Shown: in pieces, positions 60,516-64,000 of the stretch | Position numbering within the stretch: position 1 is the first letter of the stretch | Layout of the letters: each line of letters starts with the position of its first letter | Source of the DNA: Aerococcus sp. Group 1 | GTDB taxonomy: Bacteria > Bacillota > Bacilli > Lactobacillales > Aerococcaceae | DNA length: 64,000 nt | Reading direction: 5' to 3' | NCBI RefSeq assembly: GCF_000193205.1 | Contig: NC_015278.1 | Location: 496,001-560,000 of the forward strand | Notes under the pieces: model-generated | What the model was told of the DNA's origin: nothing | Seen by the model: only the letters and a program-made list of their open reading frames with translations | Database searches by the model: none | Made by a program: the position numbers and the translations under genes

Positions 60516-62387
60516 CTAGGCTTCTTGGCTAGCATTCTTACCGGCAATCCGGCCATAGGTGAAGATATCAGCTAAGGCATTCCCGCCTAAACGGTTACCA
60601 GCATGGATACCACCAGCAACTTCACCCGCAGCGTATAAACCCTTAATAATTTCGCCATCTTGGTTGATAACATGGGCATCGGTATCGATCTTCAAGCCAC
60701 CCATGGTGTGGTGGACAGCAGGTTTACGTGGGGTAGCGTAGAAAGGTGCTACTTCAACCTTCAAATCGAAGGCATTCTTGTGGAAATCAGGGTCTTCCCC
60801 TTGGTCCACATAAGAATTATAGGTAGCCACGGTTTCTTCGAGCACACTAGGATCAACCCCAATTTGTTCAGCGAGTTCGGCAATGCTATCAGCTCGGTAG
60901 AGGGTGCCTTCTGCGACTTGCTGGTCGATTTTTTCTTGGCTGGTATTGTAGGCCGTCTTCTTAATTTCATCGTCAGCAATTAAGTAGAAGAGACTGCCGT
61001 TAGCGATGGCAGCCTTGGAAATTTCATCCCGGGTGCCAAATTCATTAACGAAACGTTTGCCTTCTTGGTTGACCATGAGGAAGTTAGCTGGTGGCACTTG
61101 TAGACCAGTGAAGAGTGCTCCGGTTTCTGGGTCACAGGTTGGTAGCATTTGGATCATTCCCATATCCACTAAGTCAGCATGAACTTGCTCCCCTAGTTTA
61201 ATCCCGTCACCAGTGATAGCGGGGGAGTTAGAAGTTTTAATGTCATCATCAATCCGTTCCCAATAGGTATTGTATTCTTGAAGCATCTTGGTGTTGGCCC
61301 CGAAACCACCAGAACCTAGGACTACCGCCTTAGCCTTAATGGTTAAGCTAGCGCCTTGGTGGTCCGCTTTCACTCCAACCACACGGTCGTTTTCAACGAG
61401 TAATTCCTTAACGCGAGCATCAGTGATGATTTGTCCGCCATTGTCCAAGATGAATTTTTCCAGATTCTTCACATAGGCGTAGCCGTTGTCACTGGTTGGT
61501 TGGTGACCACGTCGCCACATTGCCCCAACTGGCATAGCAACACTTTCGTAGTTAAATTCAACCCCGATATCCTCTAACCAGTGTACGGAGTCCAGTACAT
61601 TATCGGTGAGGGTTTTGACTAAGTCATAGTTACCATAGACTTGGTTGCCTTTGAGGTCAGTCCGTTTCCCCCCAAGGTAGGTTTGGATCCGGTGGAAGAG
61701 GGTAGAGTCGAAGAGGTATTCGTCCTTACTATCTACTTCCTCTAAATAAGCCTTAATTTGTTTTCTTAATTCACGGAAGTCTTCCAGATATTCTTGGTCG
61801 ATTTCGCTTTCATCAAGATTGTAAATTTCTTCGAGGGTGTGGTCTTCACCAGGAAGTGCTTCAAATTTATTTTGCCATTTAGGGTCAGCTGCATTCATGG
61901 GGCCGCCGGTACGGACGGTATTCCCACCGATCACCGGGAATTTTTCTAACAGGATAACCCTTTTACCGCTTTGTAAACTAGCAGCAGCTGCGGATAGACC
62001 AGCACCACCACCACCAACGACTACGACCTCCGTTTCCAAGTTTTCATCTTGGGCGGTTTCTTTTTCAGGCTTAGGGCGTTGGCGTAAGGCTTCAGGATCG
62101 GCACCGGCTTCTTTAACAGCATCGGCAACCCCATCGATAATGCCGTGGCTAGATACGGTAGCACCTGAAACGGTATCTACATTTAGAGTTTGCCCAGCAA
62201 TAATGTCTTGGGGCACTTCAGTAAATACCGGGCTAGCGATCCCCTTAGTTTCTCCGCTAGAATCGACCTCGATTTTTTCGATTCGGTGCTCAGATAACTC
62301 AACTGTCATGGGGAGGGAACCGTTATGACCATTAGCACGCACATGATAGGTGCCAGGTTTAAAAGTTAATTCTTTAAATTCACTCAT
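60516..62387 (-). CDS. Fumarate-reductase-type flavoprotein with FMN-binding domain
   Basis: 623 residues. The N-terminal FMN_bind domain holds [10 protein letters not shown] (about 71-80), the motif to which ApbE-type transferases attach FMN through the threonine. The FAD-binding domain starts with [13 protein letters not shown] (121-133), and [13 protein letters not shown] and the C-terminal [18 protein letters not shown] complete the soluble fumarate reductase/urocanate reductase family. No heme motif (CxxCH) and no signal peptide or membrane helix are seen, so it should act in the cytosol with NADH-linked or free flavin donors. It probably reduces fumarate or a related unsaturated acid as an electron sink. 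The exact substrate is not decided by sequence. The promoter carries a cre-like site. Confidence 0.9.
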   Translation of the reverse strand: MSEFKELTFKPGTYHVRANGHNGSLPMTVELSEHRIEKIEVDSSGETKGIASPVFTEVPQDIIAGQTLNVDTVSGATVSSHGIIDGVADAVKEAGADPEALRQRPKPEKETAQDENLETEVVVVGGGGAGLSAAAASLQSGKRVILLEKFPVIGGNTVRTGGPMNAADPKWQNKFEALPGEDHTLEEIYNLDESEIDQEYLEDFRELRKQIKAYLEEVDSKDEYLFDSTLFHRIQTYLGGKRTDLKGNQVYGNYDLVKTLTDNVLDSVHWLEDIGVEFNYESVAMPVGAMWRRGHQPTSDNGYAYVKNLEKFILDNGGQIITDARVKELLVENDRVVGVKADHQGASLTIKAKAVVLGSGGFGANTKMLQEYNTYWERIDDDIKTSNSPAITGDGIKLGEQVHADLVDMGMIQMLPTCDPETGALFTGLQVPPANFLMVNQEGKRFVNEFGTRDEISKAAIANGSLFYLIADDEIKKTAYNTSQEKIDQQVAEGTLYRADSIAELAEQIGVDPSVLEETVATYNSYVDQGEDPDFHKNAFDLKVEVAPFYATPRKPAVHHTMGGLKIDTDAHVINQDGEIIKGLYAAGEVAGGIHAGNRLGGNALADIFTYGRIAGKNASQEA

Positions 62388-62428
62388 GTTTGCATTCCTT
62401 CTTTCTATTTGGTATTTCTTGACACCTT

Positions 62429-62465
62429 AAGAATAGCACAAGTGTCCTGCTTTTGTCAGCGCTTA
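62429..62465 (-). promoter_or_regulatory. Promoter of the flavoprotein gene with overlapping cre-like site
   Basis: On the minus strand, CTGACA (62452-62457) and CTATTC (62429-62434) are 17 bases apart. TGTCAGCGCTTACA (62452-62465) differs from the CcpA consensus TGWAANCGNTNWCA at one position and covers the -35. This predicts carbon catabolite repression. Confidence 0.55.
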
Positions 62466-62669
62466 CACTTGCTTTAATCGCCTTTAGCTATGCCTTTTTA
62501 AGATGTCTTTGATGACTGAACGGTTATATAACGAGGGTTGGTAGCCGTGCTTTAAAATTGCTATTTACTGACCTTTAATTTAAGCTAATGAGAGCTTTAA
62601 TACTCATCTCACTAGAAGAAAAATCAGCCAGTAAATAGTGACAACTAAGCATAGTAAGAGGATGGACAA

Positions 62670-64000
62670 ATGATTGCAGAATTAGGAAGTATTTTTCAAG
62701 AACGTGGTAGTGACTTACTAGCGGCCAGCTGGGAACACTTGACCCTGTCTCTAACCGCCTTATTAATTGCCCTTATCATCGGGATTCCTTTAGCGATTGG
62801 ACTCCGGTCCCAGCCACGGATTGCTGAAGGGGCGCTGCAGCTTACTGGTGTCTTACAAACCATTCCTTCATTAGCTCTTTTGGGGCTTTTAATTCCCTTA
62901 GTTGGGATTGGAACGGTGCCAGCCTTAATCGCCTTAGTCGTCTATGCTCTTCTGCCGATTTTTCAAAATACTTATGTTGGTTTAACTGAGATAGATGATT
63001 CAATCGAAGAAGCGGCGGTAGCTTTTGGAATGTCAGCAATGCGGCGTTTATTAAAAGTTGAGATACCGATTGCCTTACCTGTTATTGTGTCTGGAATCCG
63101 CCAAGCCTTGGTTTTAATTATTGGAACGGCTACCCTAGCTGCCCTGATCGGTGGCGGAGGGCTTGGGACTTTCATCCTCTTGGGAATTGACCGTAACCAG
63201 CCGCTTTTGACCCTAGTGGGGGCGATCGGTTCAGCCCTCTTAGCTTTGACCTTTTCCGCCTTGATTAAGTTCTTACAGAATAAGAGTCCTCTGGTGGTAG
63301 TAACTAGTCTCTTGGGACTTTTTCTTGTGATTGGAGGGGTGAATCTTTACCAAAATGCTCAAGCTCCTGATCAAAAAGTGGTGATTGCAGGTAAATTAGG
63401 CAGTGAGCCGGATATCTTGATCAACATGTACCAAGAGCTCATTCAAGCTGAAGATGATCAGTTTCAAGTAGAATTGAAGCCCAATTTTGGCAAGACCAGT
63501 TTTCTTTTTGAGGCCCTTAACCACCAAGAAGTGGATATTTATCCGGAGTTTTCCGGAACCATTCTTGGTAGCCTCTTGGAAAATCCGCCGGCTAATCATC
63601 CGGGGGAGCTTTCTAAGGGAGAAACCTATGACTTAGCTAAGCAGGGTCTGGAAGAAGAATACCAACTCACCTTATTAGAGCCTATGGCCTATGAAAATAC
63701 CTATGCGATTCTGATGCGCCGCGACCAAGCCGAAGCCATGGGGATTAAGAAAATTTCTGATTTAAAGCCCTATGCGAATAATTTAAGTGCGGGCTTTACC
63801 TTAGAATTTATCGACCGTGAAGATGGCTACCAAGGCATCCAATCCCTTTACCAATTGCATTTTGGCCAAGTCTCCAGTATGGAACCGGCTCTACGTTACC
63901 AGGCCATTGCCCAGGGGGAGGTTGACCTGGTGGATGGTTACTCAACTGATAGTGAAATCAAAGCCTACGACCTGGTAGCTCTAGAAGATGACTTAGGCCT
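62670..64000 (+). CDS. Osmoprotectant (glycine betaine/carnitine/choline) ABC transporter permease-substrate-binding fusion, partial
   Basis: The ATG at 62670 follows AAGAGGATG and the frame stays open to the end of the window (443 codons, truncated). The first 210 or so residues form a permease of the OpuB/OpuC type with about six membrane segments. The permease-ATPase contact loop is EEAAVAFGMSAMRRLLKVEIPIALP. After another membrane segment (about 213-230) an OpuAC-like substrate-binding domain starts, with VVIAGKLGSEPDILINMYQ and VDIYPEFSGT. Such fusions import compatible solutes during osmotic stress, with an ATPase encoded nearby. A perfect inverted pair CTATTTACTG (62561-62570) / CAGTAAATAG (62629-62638) lies upstream. 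Confidence 0.9.
   Translation, partial: MIAELGSIFQERGSDLLAASWEHLTLSLTALLIALIIGIPLAIGLRSQPRIAEGALQLTGVLQTIPSLALLGLLIPLVGIGTVPALIALVVYALLPIFQNTYVGLTEIDDSIEEAAVAFGMSAMRRLLKVEIPIALPVIVSGIRQALVLIIGTATLAALIGGGGLGTFILLGIDRNQPLLTLVGAIGSALLALTFSALIKFLQNKSPLVVVTSLLGLFLVIGGVNLYQNAQAPDQKVVIAGKLGSEPDILINMYQELIQAEDDQFQVELKPNFGKTSFLFEALNHQEVDIYPEFSGTILGSLLENPPANHPGELSKGETYDLAKQGLEEEYQLTLLEPMAYENTYAILMRRDQAEAMGIKKISDLKPYANNLSAGFTLEFIDREDGYQGIQSLYQLHFGQVSSMEPALRYQAIAQGEVDLVDGYSTDSEIKAYDLVALEDDLG

Noticed and set aside
62842..63599. Short minus-strand open frames opposite the osmoprotectant transporter
   Set aside because: The plus strand carries a complete, recognisable permease/binding protein open to the window end; the minus-strand frames have no signals.

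Overview
The window is a piece of a low-to-moderate GC Firmicutes chromosome, order Lactobacillales. The evidence is the housekeeping order tilS-hpt-ftsH-hslO-cysK-like-dusB-lysS, a str operon (rpsL-rpsG-fusA-tuf), a full S10-spc-alpha cluster without map between adk and infA, ecfA1A2T-truA, rplM-rpsI, YSIRK-type and LPXTG surface proteins, and an ISL3-family element. The overall look is closest to Aerococcaceae (Aerococcus-like). That is inference from gene order and protein character, not a database match.

Layout. 1-8.1 kb: end of tilS, hpt, ftsH, hslO, a cysteine-synthase-like gene that has lost its substrate loop, an intergenic palindromic element, dusB and lysS. 8.3-10.0 kb: a large membrane-anchored protein of unknown function. 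10.0-14.8 kb: str operon with a promoter, a leader holding an attenuator-like hairpin, and a separate promoter before tuf. 14.9-16.3 kb: an L,D-transpeptidase. 16.5-30.7 kb: S10-spc-alpha cluster behind one strong promoter and a structured leader. 30.8-38.8 kb: OatA-like peptidoglycan O-acetyltransferase, an FMN riboswitch with terminator placed directly before ecfA1-ecfA2-ecfT(-truA), small membrane proteins, a class-A beta-lactamase-like serine hydrolase, and rplM-rpsI.

38.9-55.7 kb is an accessory surface-protein island. It holds a LysM/G5/CAP secreted protein, a gene-poor AT-rich stretch, an intact ISL3-type IS (perfect 8-bp target duplication, inserted in the T-tract of a terminator), a short inverted-repeat element, an MSCRAMM-like YSIRK/LPKTG adhesin with seven 97-residue repeats, and a Rib/alpha-like YSIRK/LPKTG protein with nine 99-residue repeats. 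All three surface genes are broken by a one-base frameshift in a homopolymer run (A6, A5, G6), while all the other full-length genes read through cleanly. This makes them candidate phase-variable loci; strain-specific decay or assembly error are the alternatives.

55.8-64 kb returns to ordinary metabolism: MFS exporter, Old Yellow Enzyme family oxidoreductase, diacylglycerol-kinase-like lipid kinase, endonuclease III lacking two of four Fe-S cysteines, an FMN/FAD fumarate-reductase-type flavoprotein with a cre-like site over its promoter, and the start of an osmoprotectant ABC permease/binding-protein fusion cut by the window end.

The island encodes surface attachment. The wall-modifying enzymes around it (L,D-transpeptidase, OatA-like, serine hydrolase) act on the same cell envelope. 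No sortase, tRNA, rRNA or CRISPR array was seen.
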